A program made the translations under genes and the position numbers. 64,000 nt of DNA from Aquirufa lenticrescens (GTDB lineage Bacteria > Bacteroidota > Bacteroidia > Cytophagales > Spirosomataceae), in contig NZ_CP049834.1 in the NCBI RefSeq assembly GCF_019916085.1, forward strand, positions 1,750,501 to 1,814,500, in the 5' to 3' direction. Shown here in pieces: positions 1-9,178 of the stretch. The stretch's first letter is position 1. Every line of letters starts with the position of its first letter. The notes beneath the pieces were generated by a model, which saw only the letters and a program-made list of their open reading frames with translations, was not told the DNA's origin and did no database searches.

Positions 1-639
1 CGATCTTGGAAAAGAGTTGCTCATCGGCTTGTCGGGCTGTGGGGGCAACTCTTTTTTCTTTTTGCGGGAATTCGCATCAAAGTGACGCATCACTTTAAGC
101 CGGATCCGAAACAGACCTATGTGTTCTGTGCGAACCACTTTTCTTATGTAGACATTGCAGTGGTGGTCGTGATTATTCGCCATTATTTCTCTTTTGTGGG
201 AAAGAATGCGATGAAGAAGATTCCGCTTTTTGGTTATCTCTATGCCCGTTTGAATATCCTAGTGGATCGAAGCGATAAGAATAGTAGAGCAAACTCTTTG
301 AGTCGTTCGATTCGGGCTTTACAGTCAGGCAGAAGTATCATTATATTTCCGGAAGGTGGGATCATTTCGAAGAACTTTCCTTATATGGCAAATCCTTTGA
401 AGGATGGTGCATTTATTATGGCCATTCAACAGCAGGTTCCTATTGTTCCCATGAGCTTTCATAATAATCATCAAATCATGGACGAAGATACCCTGATGAT
501 GCGTCCAGGAACCTTGCACGTGGAGATTCATCCGCCCTTTGACACGAAGGGTTTGACGATGGAAGATTTACCTGTTTTACGGGAAAAAGTGTTTGAATCC
601 ATACAAAATCCTATCTTAGCGTATTACGGTTTAAAATAA
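1..639 (+). CDS. plsC: 1-acyl-sn-glycerol-3-phosphate acyltransferase (PlsC family), 5' end cut by window
   Basis: Phospholipid synthesis enzyme of the inner membrane: it would transfer an acyl group to lysophosphatidic acid. The frame is open from base 1, so the true start lies outside the window; the GTG at 82 is internal, because the residues before it read as a normal hydrophobic N-terminus. The catalytic NHX4D box is visible as NHFSYVD and the substrate-binding FPEGG box follows about 75 residues later. It ends 6 bases before gldD and is probably cotranscribed with gldD and priA. Family assignment is firm; the exact acyl acceptor is inferred. Confidence 0.9.
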   Translation, partial: RSWKRVAHRLVGLWGQLFFLFAGIRIKVTHHFKPDPKQTYVFCANHFSYVDIAVVVVIIRHYFSFVGKNAMKKIPLFGYLYARLNILVDRSDKNSRANSLSRSIRALQSGRSIIIFPEGGIISKNFPYMANPLKDGAFIMAIQQQVPIVPMSFHNNHQIMDEDTLMMRPGTLHVEIHPPFDTKGLTMEDLPVLREKVFESIQNPILAYYGLK

Positions 640-645
640 GCGAAT

Positions 646-1230
646 ATGCGTCTTTTTCTCCTGGGTTTTATCTTGACCTTGTTTTCTTGTGGAACGGCCT
701 CAGAGGAGGAGAATACGGCTATGCCGCGACCTAAAGGGTTTCCTGCGATGGATATTCCGCCGCATCAGTACCAGGCTTTAGAAAAAGGGCATCCGTTCAG
801 CTTTGAATTATCTAAGCAAGCCGTTGTGAAAAAAGATACGTTTGCTTTGGCTGAGCCCCACTGGATGTACATCTATTATCCACGCTGGGATGCATTTATC
901 CAGTTGACTTATAAATCGGTGGAAGGAGATCGGAAACGTTTAGATAAGATGATCCGAGACTCCTATGTTTTAGCCTCTAAGCACCAAATGAAGGCGAACC
1001 GTATAGAAGATGCGATTTTGACCACACGCGACGGCCGCAAAGCGACTGTGATCGAATTAGAGGGTGAAGTGGCTACTCCTTTTCAGTTTTTTGCCACGGA
1101 CAGTACGACGCATTTTCTACGCGGAGCGGTCTATTTAAACACGGCAACAAAAAATGATTCATTGGCCCCCGTTATTCGGTATCTAAAACAAGATGCGATT
1201 CACCTGATTCAGACTTTGCGATGGAAATAG
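646..1230 (+). CDS. gldD: Gliding motility lipoprotein GldD
   Basis: A 194-residue lipoprotein. A short signal peptide ends in a lipobox-like LFSC (Cys15), so the mature protein should be lipid-anchored. The body has the GldD pattern as I know it: PRPKGFPAMDIP near the N-terminus, WMYIYYPRWDAFIQLTYK in the middle, FFATDSTTHFLRGAVYL, and a terminal LRWK. In gliding Bacteroidota GldD is needed for gliding and type IX secretion. Its last 10 bases overlap the start of priA, so the two are translationally coupled. The window also holds porT, another type IX component, about 22 kb away. Confidence 0.9.
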   Translation: MRLFLLGFILTLFSCGTASEEENTAMPRPKGFPAMDIPPHQYQALEKGHPFSFELSKQAVVKKDTFALAEPHWMYIYYPRWDAFIQLTYKSVEGDRKRLDKMIRDSYVLASKHQMKANRIEDAILTTRDGRKATVIELEGEVATPFQFFATDSTTHFLRGAVYLNTATKNDSLAPVIRYLKQDAIHLIQTLRWK

Positions 1231-3704
1231 GGGAGGAAAGAACATTTTTTGTGGATGCTTTGCTTCCACTTCCCATTCCTCGGTATTTTACATACCGGGT
1301 GCCTCGGGAATGGGCAGAATTTGTGCAAGCTGGATTGCGGGTGGTGGTACCTTTTGGGACGAAGAAAGTCCTTACGGGTGTGATCGTTACAGTTCATCAT
1401 AACCCGCCGAAGCAATACCAAGCGAAGTATTTATTGGAGATTTTGGATGATGTTCCGCTAGTGACCTCTTCTCAAATCGCCCTTTTTCAATGGGTGGCAG
1501 ATTATTATATGTGCTATCCTGGCGAGGTTTTTCAAGTTGCTTTACCGGCGGGTTTGAAGATTTCAAGCCAATCGAAGGTGCAAGCGAACCCGGAATTTTC
1601 ATGTCCTGAAACGCTGACGGATAAAGAGTTAGCTATCTATGTCGAGATACGCGATAAAGGCGCATTGACCTATGATGAACTTGCCAAATTTGCCGAAGTC
1701 AAAAGCCCCTATCATCTCATTAAAGCCTTAGTGGGCAAGGATGCGGTGATTATTTTTGATGAACTAAAAGACCGATACACGCCTAAAGTGCAGCGAAAAG
1801 TCCGTTTAGCGACTCCATTTGAAGATAAATTAGTATTGACGGATCTGATCCAATCACTGGAGGAGAAACCAAAGCAGATGGCGATATTATTGCATTATTT
1901 GCAATATATCCCGGTCCTAAGAAGCCCGGAAACGAATCAAAAAGGTCTAGCAAAGAATAGTTTTAGTCAAGCCGGGTTATCAGAGAGTTCATTGCAGACC
2001 TTAGTCAAGAACCAGGTCTTTGAAATTTTCGATGTCGTGGTTTCACGCTTCGATGAAGCGGATGAAAACTTCGTGCCTTCGAGCTTTACCTTGAACGCCC
2101 CACAGGAAAAGGCCTACCAATCTATTTTGAATCAGTTTCAAGAGAAGGATGTCGTTCTACTTCACGGTATTACGGGCTCTGGAAAGACAGAAATTTACAT
2201 TAAGCTGATTCAGGAGGCCTTGGCTAATGGAGATCAGGTTTTGTATTTGTTGCCGGAGATTGCTTTGACGACCCAGATTGTGGTTCGATTGAAACGGATT
2301 TTTGGGGAGCAGGTAGGGATTTATCATTCTAAATTCTCGGATAATGAGCGGGTGGAAGTATGGAAATCCATTGTGGAAGGGAAATATCCCTTCGTGGTGG
2401 GTGTGCGTTCCTCCGTGTTTCTACCCTTCAAGAATTTGGGATTGATCATTATCGACGAGGAACACGAAACTTCCTTTAAGCAGGCAGATCCAGCTCCTCG
2501 CTATCATGCACGGGATGTGGCGATTGTCTTAGCGCATCAGCAAAAGGCGAAAGTCTTACTCGGTTCTGCGACTCCCTCGATGGAGACCTATTACCAGGCC
2601 AAACAAGATAAGTATGGTCTCGTGGTCTTAAAAGAACGTTTTGGGGCAGCTCAGTTGCCCGCGATGCATTTGATCGATACGAAATATGCGAATCGGATGA
2701 AGCAGATGAAGGGCGGATTTTCGGTGGATTTGATTGAGGTGTTGGCGGAGAATTTGAAGCAAGGTAAGCAGAGTTTATTGTTCCAAAACCGCCGCGGCTA
2801 TTCCCCCTACCTTCAATGTCAGGACTGCGATTGGATTGCGACGTGTCACCAATGTGACGTTTCGCTTACCTACCACGCCCGCGAGCAAGAATTACGGTGC
2901 CATTATTGTGGTCACCATGAATCACTATTACATCGTTGCGGCGCCTGTGGTTCGGCCCAGCTGAAAACGATGGGTTACGGTACCGAAAAACTAGAAGAAG
3001 AATTGCAATTACACCTTCCTGATGCGCGTGTAGCCCGGATGGATTTAGATACAACGCGTTCGAAGACCGCCTTCACGAGTTTAATCACAGAAATTCAGAA
3101 AGGTCAAGTAGACGTTTTAGTAGGCACTCAAATGGTCGCCAAAGGCCTCGATTTCGATGGACTATCTTTGGTAGCCATCTTTGATGCAGATAAGATTATT
3201 AACTTTCCGGATTTCAGAGCCCACGAACGAGGCTTTCAATTAATCACCCAAGTGGCGGGCCGTGCCGGTCGCCGCGAGGTGCAAGGACAAGTGTACATTC
3301 AAACGAATCAACCCACGCATCGCCTTTTTACCTACATTCAGGAGGGAAATTACGAGCAATTGTATGCGGATGAAATGATCGAGCGGGAGGGCTACCATTA
3401 TCCTCCGTTTACCCGTTTGATTAAGTTAGTCATGCGCCATTACGAAGCACGCAATGTAGAAACGGCGGCGAAGGATTTAGGGCAATTGTTAAAGGCCAAA
3501 TTTGGCAATGGGCGCGTCCTAGGACCTGAAAAGCCTTTGATCGAACGCATTCGGAATCAATATGCGATGGAAATTCTGATCAAGCTGGAGAAAGGTGTGG
3601 CATTGGCCGCCTTCAAAAAGCAGCTTCGGGAGGAATTAGATACCCTCAGCACGAAGCCAGTTTTCAAAGGCGTTCAAATTATTGTAGACGTAGATTGCAA
3701 TTAG
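1221..3704 (+). CDS. priA: Primosomal protein N' (replication restart helicase PriA)
   Basis: An 827-residue 3'-5' DNA helicase that reloads the replisome at stalled forks. An N-terminal DNA-binding region is followed by a superfamily 2 helicase with Walker A GITGSGKTEIY (about residue 316) and the DEEH box (about 411). The zinc-binding Cys pairs CQDC, CHQC, CHYC and CGAC lie at about 532-580. Helicase motifs GTQMVAKGLDFD and QVAGRAGR follow. The start ATG lies inside the end of gldD; a GTG at 1251 is a possible alternative, but the longer start keeps the coupled arrangement. Length fits the family. Confidence 0.96.
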   Translation: MEIGEERTFFVDALLPLPIPRYFTYRVPREWAEFVQAGLRVVVPFGTKKVLTGVIVTVHHNPPKQYQAKYLLEILDDVPLVTSSQIALFQWVADYYMCYPGEVFQVALPAGLKISSQSKVQANPEFSCPETLTDKELAIYVEIRDKGALTYDELAKFAEVKSPYHLIKALVGKDAVIIFDELKDRYTPKVQRKVRLATPFEDKLVLTDLIQSLEEKPKQMAILLHYLQYIPVLRSPETNQKGLAKNSFSQAGLSESSLQTLVKNQVFEIFDVVVSRFDEADENFVPSSFTLNAPQEKAYQSILNQFQEKDVVLLHGITGSGKTEIYIKLIQEALANGDQVLYLLPEIALTTQIVVRLKRIFGEQVGIYHSKFSDNERVEVWKSIVEGKYPFVVGVRSSVFLPFKNLGLIIIDEEHETSFKQADPAPRYHARDVAIVLAHQQKAKVLLGSATPSMETYYQAKQDKYGLVVLKERFGAAQLPAMHLIDTKYANRMKQMKGGFSVDLIEVLAENLKQGKQSLLFQNRRGYSPYLQCQDCDWIATCHQCDVSLTYHAREQELRCHYCGHHESLLHRCGACGSAQLKTMGYGTEKLEEELQLHLPDARVARMDLDTTRSKTAFTSLITEIQKGQVDVLVGTQMVAKGLDFDGLSLVAIFDADKIINFPDFRAHERGFQLITQVAGRAGRREVQGQVYIQTNQPTHRLFTYIQEGNYEQLYADEMIEREGYHYPPFTRLIKLVMRHYEARNVETAAKDLGQLLKAKFGNGRVLGPEKPLIERIRNQYAMEILIKLEKGVALAAFKKQLREELDTLSTKPVFKGVQIIVDVDCN

Positions 3705-4423
3705 CGGACGTGTACCACTTCTTCATAAGGAACTCTAAAGCGGGGACCCCATACTCCTTCTTCCGTTCCCTTACCCACTGAGATGATCATATTAATTTCT
3801 GCTCCAGCAGGTAGATTTAAGTGTTTCTTTACACGCAGAGCATCAAATCCTTCCATAGGGCAAGATTCGAATCCTTCAGCTGCGATAGATAACATAAAGG
3901 TTTGCGCTGCTAAAGCACAGGATTTATGTACCATAACTCGTTGATCTGCCTTTCCGCCAAAACGCATCATCGGTTTTCTCAAGCCCATCCAGAAACAAAT
4001 GTTCCAGCGAATGAAGGTAGAAATACCAAAGATATCATTGCGGTATAAAAGTGGAATAAGTTTGCCATAATATTCTAGGCCTCTTTTTTGCATTTTAGTC
4101 GGTTCGCCTTCGATAGAATCTTGCACTAATTTCAAATTCCAAGCTGCTCTTTGCTTCCAAAGATCCTGGCGAGTGACGAAAACCACTAAGTGCGCCGTAT
4201 CTTTTGCCGCAGATTGTCCTAGGCAAAGCTGGTGGAATGCTCTCTTTTCTTCTTCACTTTTGATCCAATAAAACTCCCACAACTGCATATTGCTGCTATT
4301 AGGCGATAAAATGGAACGATGTAAGCTTCGTTCGATGACGGCATCATCCACTTTTACCGTGGGGTCATAGCGCCTATTGGAACGTCTTTTCTGAATTATC
4401 TCTTCGAATTGGGTTGAAAGCAT
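3701..4423 (-). CDS. Nitroreductase family protein
   Basis: A 240-residue FMN-dependent oxidoreductase of the nitroreductase fold. The N-terminal RRSNRRYDPTVKV matches the family's FMN-phosphate-binding R(R/S)xRxF-type start. SPNSSNMQLWEFYWI is the usual second FMN motif, and ISVGKGTEEG near the C-terminus is the usual closing motif. The central part is longer than in short nitroreductases and carries a hydrophobic FIRWNICFWMGL segment. Substrate cannot be told from sequence. The gene is convergent with priA, overlapping its last 4 bases, and divergent from adk. Confidence 0.82.
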   Translation of the reverse strand: MLSTQFEEIIQKRRSNRRYDPTVKVDDAVIERSLHRSILSPNSSNMQLWEFYWIKSEEEKRAFHQLCLGQSAAKDTAHLVVFVTRQDLWKQRAAWNLKLVQDSIEGEPTKMQKRGLEYYGKLIPLLYRNDIFGISTFIRWNICFWMGLRKPMMRFGGKADQRVMVHKSCALAAQTFMLSIAAEGFESCPMEGFDALRVKKHLNLPAGAEINMIISVGKGTEEGVWGPRFRVPYEEVVHVR

Positions 4424-4439
4424 CTCTCTTTTTTTATGT

Positions 4440-4447
4440 CAAATATA
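4440..4447 (-). promoter_or_regulatory. Candidate -7 box for the nitroreductase gene
   Basis: Read on the minus strand this is TATATTTG, an exact match to the Bacteroidota -7 consensus TAnnTTTG. It lies 16 bases upstream of the nitroreductase ATG. I do not see a clear -33 TTTG at the usual distance. Confidence 0.5.
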
Positions 4448-4480
4448 GCAGAAAATCCCTGCTTTTGCCTCTGATTTGAT

Positions 4481-4488
4481 TACCTTTG
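4481..4488 (+). promoter_or_regulatory. Candidate -7 box for adk
   Basis: TACCTTTG matches TAnnTTTG exactly and lies 28 bases upstream of the adk ATG. The -33 element is not obvious at the usual 19-20 base spacing. It would drive the adk-obg unit. Confidence 0.55.
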
Positions 4489-4516
4489 TGGTTCGAAATA
4501 ATTAACCCACATTTAT

Positions 4517-5086
4517 ATGCTTAATCTTGTTTTATTTGGGCCTCCAGGGGCAGGCAAAGGCACTCAGTCCGCAAAATTAATTGCGAAATACGGTTTAATC
4601 CATTTGTCTACAGGTGATTTATTGCGTGCAGAAATTACTGCAGGTACTACTTTAGGCTTGGAAGCGAAGAAATTGATGGATCAAGGAATCTTGGTTCCAG
4701 ATGCAGTCGTAATCGGAATGATCGAGAATAAATTGAACGAGAATAAAGAGGCAGCGGGTTTTATTTTTGATGGTTTTCCTAGAACGGAGGCGCAAGCTCA
4801 AGCTTTGGACAACTTATTAGCTGGTCATCAATTAGCGATCAATCACATGATTGCGTTAGAGGTGAACGAAGAAGAATTAACGCAACGCTTATTAGAGCGC
4901 GGTAAGACTTCAGGCCGTCCAGATGATCAAAATGAAGAATTAATTCGTAAACGCGTGCAAGAATACGGCGAAAAAACAGCTCCAGTAGCTGGATATTACG
5001 CTGCACAAAACAAATTCTCAGGAATTAATGGTATTGGCGAAATTGAGGAGATTTTCTCTCAAATCATTGCTATTATCGAAGCATAA
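4517..5086 (+). CDS. adk: Adenylate kinase
   Basis: A 189-residue cytoplasmic enzyme catalysing ATP + AMP = 2 ADP. The P-loop GPPGAGKGTQ is at residue 8, the AMP-binding LSTGDLLRAEI follows, and FDGFPRTEAQA carries the DGFPR motif. It is the short form: the LID is only the stretch around RGKTSGRPDD, without the zinc-binding Cys cluster of long adenylate kinases. It precedes obg by 13 bases, so the two are probably cotranscribed. Confidence 0.96.
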   Translation: MLNLVLFGPPGAGKGTQSAKLIAKYGLIHLSTGDLLRAEITAGTTLGLEAKKLMDQGILVPDAVVIGMIENKLNENKEAAGFIFDGFPRTEAQAQALDNLLAGHQLAINHMIALEVNEEELTQRLLERGKTSGRPDDQNEELIRKRVQEYGEKTAPVAGYYAAQNKFSGINGIGEIEEIFSQIIAIIEA

Positions 5087-5099
5087 TTAATAAAATAGA

Positions 5100-6194
5100 A
5101 TGACATCTAACTTCATTGACTACGTCAAAATCAATCTGCGTTCCGGCCGAGGAGGAAGCGGTTCATCCCACTTTCGGAGGGAAAAACACGTGCCTAAAGG
5201 TGGTCCAGATGGCGGTGATGGCGGTCGTGGAGGTCACATATACTTGGTTGGAAGTACACAACTTTGGACATTGATTCACTTGAAATACCAGAAGCATATT
5301 ATTGCTGATAGTGGAAATGGTGGAGAAGGTGGACGTCGTTCTGGTGCCGAGGGTGAGGATGTTTTCATTCAAGTACCTTTAGGAACGATTGTTAAAAATG
5401 CAGAAACGAATGAGTTTATTGCTGAAGTAACCGAAGAAGGTCAAAAGATTTTAGTACTTCCAGGTGGCCGTGGTGGTTTAGGGAATCATAATTTTAAGTC
5501 ATCCACTAATCAATCGCCACGTCATGCGCAACCGGGAGAACCTGGTTTAGATGTTTGGGTGGTGATGGAATTAAAAGTATTAGCGGATGTAGGTTTAGTA
5601 GGTTTCCCCAATGCAGGAAAGTCAACCCTTTTGTCTGTTCTTTCAGCCGCTACTCCAGAAATTGCGGATTATCCATTTACCACATTAGTTCCTCAATTAG
5701 GGGTAGTCGAATACCGGGATGAAAAGTCCTTTGTGGTAGCCGATATTCCAGGAATTATCGAGGGTGCTTCCGAAGGTAAAGGTTTGGGGTTGAGATTCTT
5801 ACGTCATATTGAACGTAACTCGATTCTATGTTTCTTGATTCCATCTGACGCTGAAAATTGGGGCGAAGAATACCAAATTTTAACGGGAGAATTAGAGAAA
5901 TATAATCCAGAATTATTGGGAAAACGTCGCGTGATCGTGGTCTCTAAAATGGACCTTTCGATTCCAGAAATGGAAGAGGAGATGCGCGAAAGTTTGCCTA
6001 AAGATATCCCCGTTTTATTGATTTCATCGGTGACTCAAGAAGGAATTCAAGAATTGAAGGACTTGCTTTGGACGACCTTGTTAGACGAAAACAAAGATTT
6101 TGGAAAGATAAAGGAGGCACCCGCTCTTTTAGATCTGCCGGTGGTTAATCCAATGGCGGACGAAATGATGGAAGATCCTGAAGCTTTAGACTAA
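5100..6194 (+). CDS. obg: GTPase Obg (CgtA), ribosome assembly
   Basis: A 364-residue ribosome-associated GTPase. The N-terminal glycine-rich Obg fold is visible ([27 protein letters not shown]). The G domain starts at about residue 165 with P-loop GFPNAGKST, then [19 protein letters not shown] and the guanine-specificity motif as SKMD. There is no C-terminal OCT extension, which is common in this phylum; the tail is acidic. The last 9 bases overlap the convergent reductase gene. Confidence 0.95.
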   Translation: MTSNFIDYVKINLRSGRGGSGSSHFRREKHVPKGGPDGGDGGRGGHIYLVGSTQLWTLIHLKYQKHIIADSGNGGEGGRRSGAEGEDVFIQVPLGTIVKNAETNEFIAEVTEEGQKILVLPGGRGGLGNHNFKSSTNQSPRHAQPGEPGLDVWVVMELKVLADVGLVGFPNAGKSTLLSVLSAATPEIADYPFTTLVPQLGVVEYRDEKSFVVADIPGIIEGASEGKGLGLRFLRHIERNSILCFLIPSDAENWGEEYQILTGELEKYNPELLGKRRVIVVSKMDLSIPEMEEEMRESLPKDIPVLLISSVTQEGIQELKDLLWTTLLDENKDFGKIKEAPALLDLPVVNPMADEMMEDPEALD

Positions 6195-7097
6195 ATCAGC
6201 TACTTGCTGCGCCATTAGGGCGATACCTTCTTGAAAAGTTCTAGGTGCATAACCTAGGACTTTTTTTGCTTTATCGAGCACAAAGCCTGTGCGAGCTGGT
6301 CTTTTTGCCGTCTGCTGGAAGGTAGATGAATCTGCTTTTTGCAATAAAGATTTATCCAAACCATAATAATCTGCTGTCATGACTGCCATTTCATAGGGAG
6401 TTAAGAAATCAGAGCCAGAGATATTGAAAATACCTTCCACTTCATCTTTTGAAAGTAACCAGCAGCCCATCGCTAAATCCTCTGCGAGGGTAGGCGTGCG
6501 GAACTGATCGGTTACGACTTGGATTGTTTTACCGTCTTCTAAGGACTTTTTCACCCAAAGGACGATATTCGAACGGCTCATATCCGGCACAATGCCATAG
6601 ACTAACACCGTGCGCGCAATGCTCCAACGAATGGTTGAATCAAACAATAATTGTTCCGCTTTCAACTTACTTTCTCCGTAATAGGAGATGGGATTGGCGA
6701 CACCCTCTTCCGTATAAGGTCCAGCTGCTCCATCAAAGATGAAGTCCGTCGATAGATGGCATAAATAACTGTTGTGCTTTTCGCAAGCTTTAATTAAAAA
6801 GGCCACCGCATCCACGTTTAACAAATCACAACCGACACGATCCGTTTCACAGGTATCCACATTCGTCATCGCAGCGGTGTGAATCAAAACTTCAGGTTTG
6901 AATTGATCGAAGACTGCATTAACCTCTTCCTGAACAGTAATATCTAAAGACGCATAAGTATAACCCTCTGTTACTGGCAAACGATTTGCTCCACGGGCGG
7001 TGGCTATTAAATCGACATTCGCTTGTGTGCGTAATAGTTCGACCAGTTTTTGGCCTAATAAACCATTAGAACCCGTGATTAATATGCGTTTTTTCAT
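6186..7097 (-). CDS. NAD(P)-dependent sugar-nucleotide reductase, RmlD-like short-chain dehydrogenase
   Basis: A 303-residue extended short-chain dehydrogenase. The Rossmann motif is [12 protein letters not shown] at residue 6 and the catalytic Tyr/Lys pair is in [11 protein letters not shown], as in dTDP-4-dehydrorhamnose reductase. No other rhamnose genes are nearby, so the substrate is uncertain. Its start overlaps the hemC stop by 4 bases, making it the last gene of the leftward holB-hemC unit. The link to that unit looks transcriptional rather than metabolic. Confidence 0.8.
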   Translation of the reverse strand: MKKRILITGSNGLLGQKLVELLRTQANVDLIATARGANRLPVTEGYTYASLDITVQEEVNAVFDQFKPEVLIHTAAMTNVDTCETDRVGCDLLNVDAVAFLIKACEKHNSYLCHLSTDFIFDGAAGPYTEEGVANPISYYGESKLKAEQLLFDSTIRWSIARTVLVYGIVPDMSRSNIVLWVKKSLEDGKTIQVVTDQFRTPTLAEDLAMGCWLLSKDEVEGIFNISGSDFLTPYEMAVMTADYYGLDKSLLQKADSSTFQQTAKRPARTGFVLDKAKKVLGYAPRTFQEGIALMAQQVADLV

Positions 7098-8020
7098 GAA
7101 CCTAATTGCTGTCTGATTTTGCGTAATAATTGATGTGCGCCCAAATGAATGAGCTCCATCGCGACTTCTTTACCTAGGATTGCTGGATCTGAGCCTTCCG
7201 AAGAATGATAGATATTTTCTATGCCATCCAAGCTAAGAACGCCGGCATGCAAAGCTAATTGATTGTCTTTAACGACCGCGTGCCCATACACTGGAACGCT
7301 GCAACCGCCTTCTAAGTGCGCTAATAAATGGCGTTCTGCTAATAATGCAGCTTCCGTTGAGGCGTGGTTGCAAGCTTTGCGTACTAAAGCTTTCATGCTG
7401 GAGTCTAAAGAAACAGCACATTGAATGGCCACCGACCCTTGCCCTACCGCCGGTACAAATTGATCTAAACTTAAGTGTTGTGTGATATAGGATTCCATCT
7501 CCATTCGGTGGACGCCGGCAAAAGCCAATAGCATCGCATCGCAATCCCCGTTTTTTAATTTCTCCAAACGCGTCTGCAGATTGCCTCGCATTTCCACTGC
7601 GGTATGTTGTGGGTAGAAATGGCTTAAAAAGGCGCGTCTTCGCGTAGACGATGTGCCTATGCGCAAAGGTTCGCTAGAGGCTAAGGTTTTCGCTGGATCT
7701 AAGCTTAATACGACGTCTTGCGCTGCCTCCCGCTCCGTGAAAGCGATTAATTCTAGTTCTGTAGGTAAATGCGAAGGTAAATCCTTCGCGGAATGTTGTG
7801 CGATATCGATTTCGCCTGCACACAACATAGCTTCTAATTCCTCCGTGAAAACACCTTTTGATCCGATTTTAGACAACGAGCGATCCAAAATCTGATCCCC
7901 CTTTGTCGTAATTGCCACGATCTCATAGCCTAAACCCTGCGTGGCTAGCAAAACACCCACGTGGTGTGCCTGCCAAAGTGCCAAAGCCGAATTCCGAGTA
8001 CCTATGCGAATCGTTTTCAT
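7094..8020 (-). CDS. hemC: Hydroxymethylbilane synthase (porphobilinogen deaminase)
   Basis: A 308-residue cytoplasmic enzyme that polymerises four porphobilinogens in heme synthesis. It begins MKTIRIGTRNSALALWQA, the classic N-terminus. HSAKDLPS carries the catalytic Asp region, RRRAFL the substrate-binding arginines, and LEGGCSVPV the Cys that binds the dipyrromethane cofactor. The frame extends upstream, but the chosen ATG at 8020 follows the holB stop by one base and matches the family start. No other heme genes are in the window. Confidence 0.94.
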   Translation of the reverse strand: MKTIRIGTRNSALALWQAHHVGVLLATQGLGYEIVAITTKGDQILDRSLSKIGSKGVFTEELEAMLCAGEIDIAQHSAKDLPSHLPTELELIAFTEREAAQDVVLSLDPAKTLASSEPLRIGTSSTRRRAFLSHFYPQHTAVEMRGNLQTRLEKLKNGDCDAMLLAFAGVHRMEMESYITQHLSLDQFVPAVGQGSVAIQCAVSLDSSMKALVRKACNHASTEAALLAERHLLAHLEGGCSVPVYGHAVVKDNQLALHAGVLSLDGIENIYHSSEGSDPAILGKEVAMELIHLGAHQLLRKIRQQLGS

Positions 8021-8021
8021 A

Positions 8022-9152
8022 TTAGGAGTTTTTCGCGTGGAAAACGCGTAATAAGTAAAGGGAGAGGTCGAGGTGTACCATTTTGGCTCGCGCATTGCGT
8101 TCCAAGTGGTAGTGTACCTCGGAGATTTTCTCCGTCATTGCCGCAATCTTATCCGTACTCAAGGTCTTGGAGAAATTATCAACAAAGGCCTTTTCTTTTT
8201 CTAATGACTTGATCAGGCTGCTCGCATCCGAAATTTGGTACAAACATTGTCTGAAAATATGGAGGCTATAACTTAAAATGCCTTTTTGATTTTCCTTCGC
8301 TAAACCGTCGAATTGGTCTGCTAATTGCACTAATTTGGACAGATTACGGGCATAAATGGCGCGCATCCACTCGGCAAACCAGGTAGTTGTACTCAGATTA
8401 TCTGAGTTCGATTTCTCCAAAGCCTCAGAGATATTTCCCTCGCAATTTACGGCGATTTGATGCGCTTTTTCGGCATCTATTTCCGCTTTTTGGACTAAGT
8501 AATCAGCTAAATCTTCTACATCTACAGCGCCTACACTGACACGCTGAGTTCTAGAGATAATCGTCGTTAATAATTTGTCTGGTTCAGCGCAAACTAAGAT
8601 GAATAAGGTCGAACTAGGCGGCTCCTCCAGGGTCTTCAACAAGGCATTTCCAGCTGAGGCATTTAGCGTCTCTGGATTCCAAAGCATCACCACCTTAAAT
8701 GGCGCCTCAAACGGTTTTAAGCTAATTTTTTGTACTAATTTTCGGGTCTCTTCCACGGGAATATTTCCCTGGCGATTCCCTTCGGCTCCCATATAACCCA
8801 GCCATTCGGGCAAGGTTCTAAAGTAGGATTCTTGAATAAACTTCCGCCAGTCGGGTAAGAATGCATCCGATTCCGCATCCTTGATTTTTTTCGTGATGAC
8901 GGTAGGGTACACATAGACTAAATCTGGGTGAACGCCACGCTGCAATTTTTGGCAACTAGGGCAAACACCACAAGAATCCGTATCTGTTCTATTCGTGCAG
9001 AATAAATAGGTAACAAAAGCATGCGCCATCGCGAGCTGAGCTCCTCCCGGAGGACCAACGAATAATTGTGCGTGAGCGATGTGTTGATTTTGCACCGCTT
9101 GCGACAATGTTTTCTTGGTTTTCTGAAGACCTGGAATGTCTTGAAATCGCAT
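8022..9152 (-). CDS. holB: DNA polymerase III delta' subunit (clamp loader)
   Basis: A 376-residue clamp-loader subunit that helps load the beta clamp. The AAA+ core starts with MRFQDIPGLQKTKKTL. The P-loop is degenerate, reading GPPGGAQLA with no Lys, as expected for a non-hydrolysing delta' subunit. A zinc knuckle follows (C-T-N...SCGVCPSCQ), then the SRTQRV-type sensor region. The longer upstream start at 9209 would overlap the preceding gene by 31 bases; ATG 9152 fits the family better. It sits between the nucleotidyltransferase-like gene and hemC. Confidence 0.88.
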   Translation of the reverse strand: MRFQDIPGLQKTKKTLSQAVQNQHIAHAQLFVGPPGGAQLAMAHAFVTYLFCTNRTDTDSCGVCPSCQKLQRGVHPDLVYVYPTVITKKIKDAESDAFLPDWRKFIQESYFRTLPEWLGYMGAEGNRQGNIPVEETRKLVQKISLKPFEAPFKVVMLWNPETLNASAGNALLKTLEEPPSSTLFILVCAEPDKLLTTIISRTQRVSVGAVDVEDLADYLVQKAEIDAEKAHQIAVNCEGNISEALEKSNSDNLSTTTWFAEWMRAIYARNLSKLVQLADQFDGLAKENQKGILSYSLHIFRQCLYQISDASSLIKSLEKEKAFVDNFSKTLSTDKIAAMTEKISEVHYHLERNARAKMVHLDLSLYLLRVFHAKNS

Positions 9153-9178
9153 GAATAGGGCTTTTGTAAAAGAAAGAA

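Noticed and set aside
7269-7544. Frame of 91 codons inside hemC
   Set aside because: It is a shadow of the hemC gene, without domain features.
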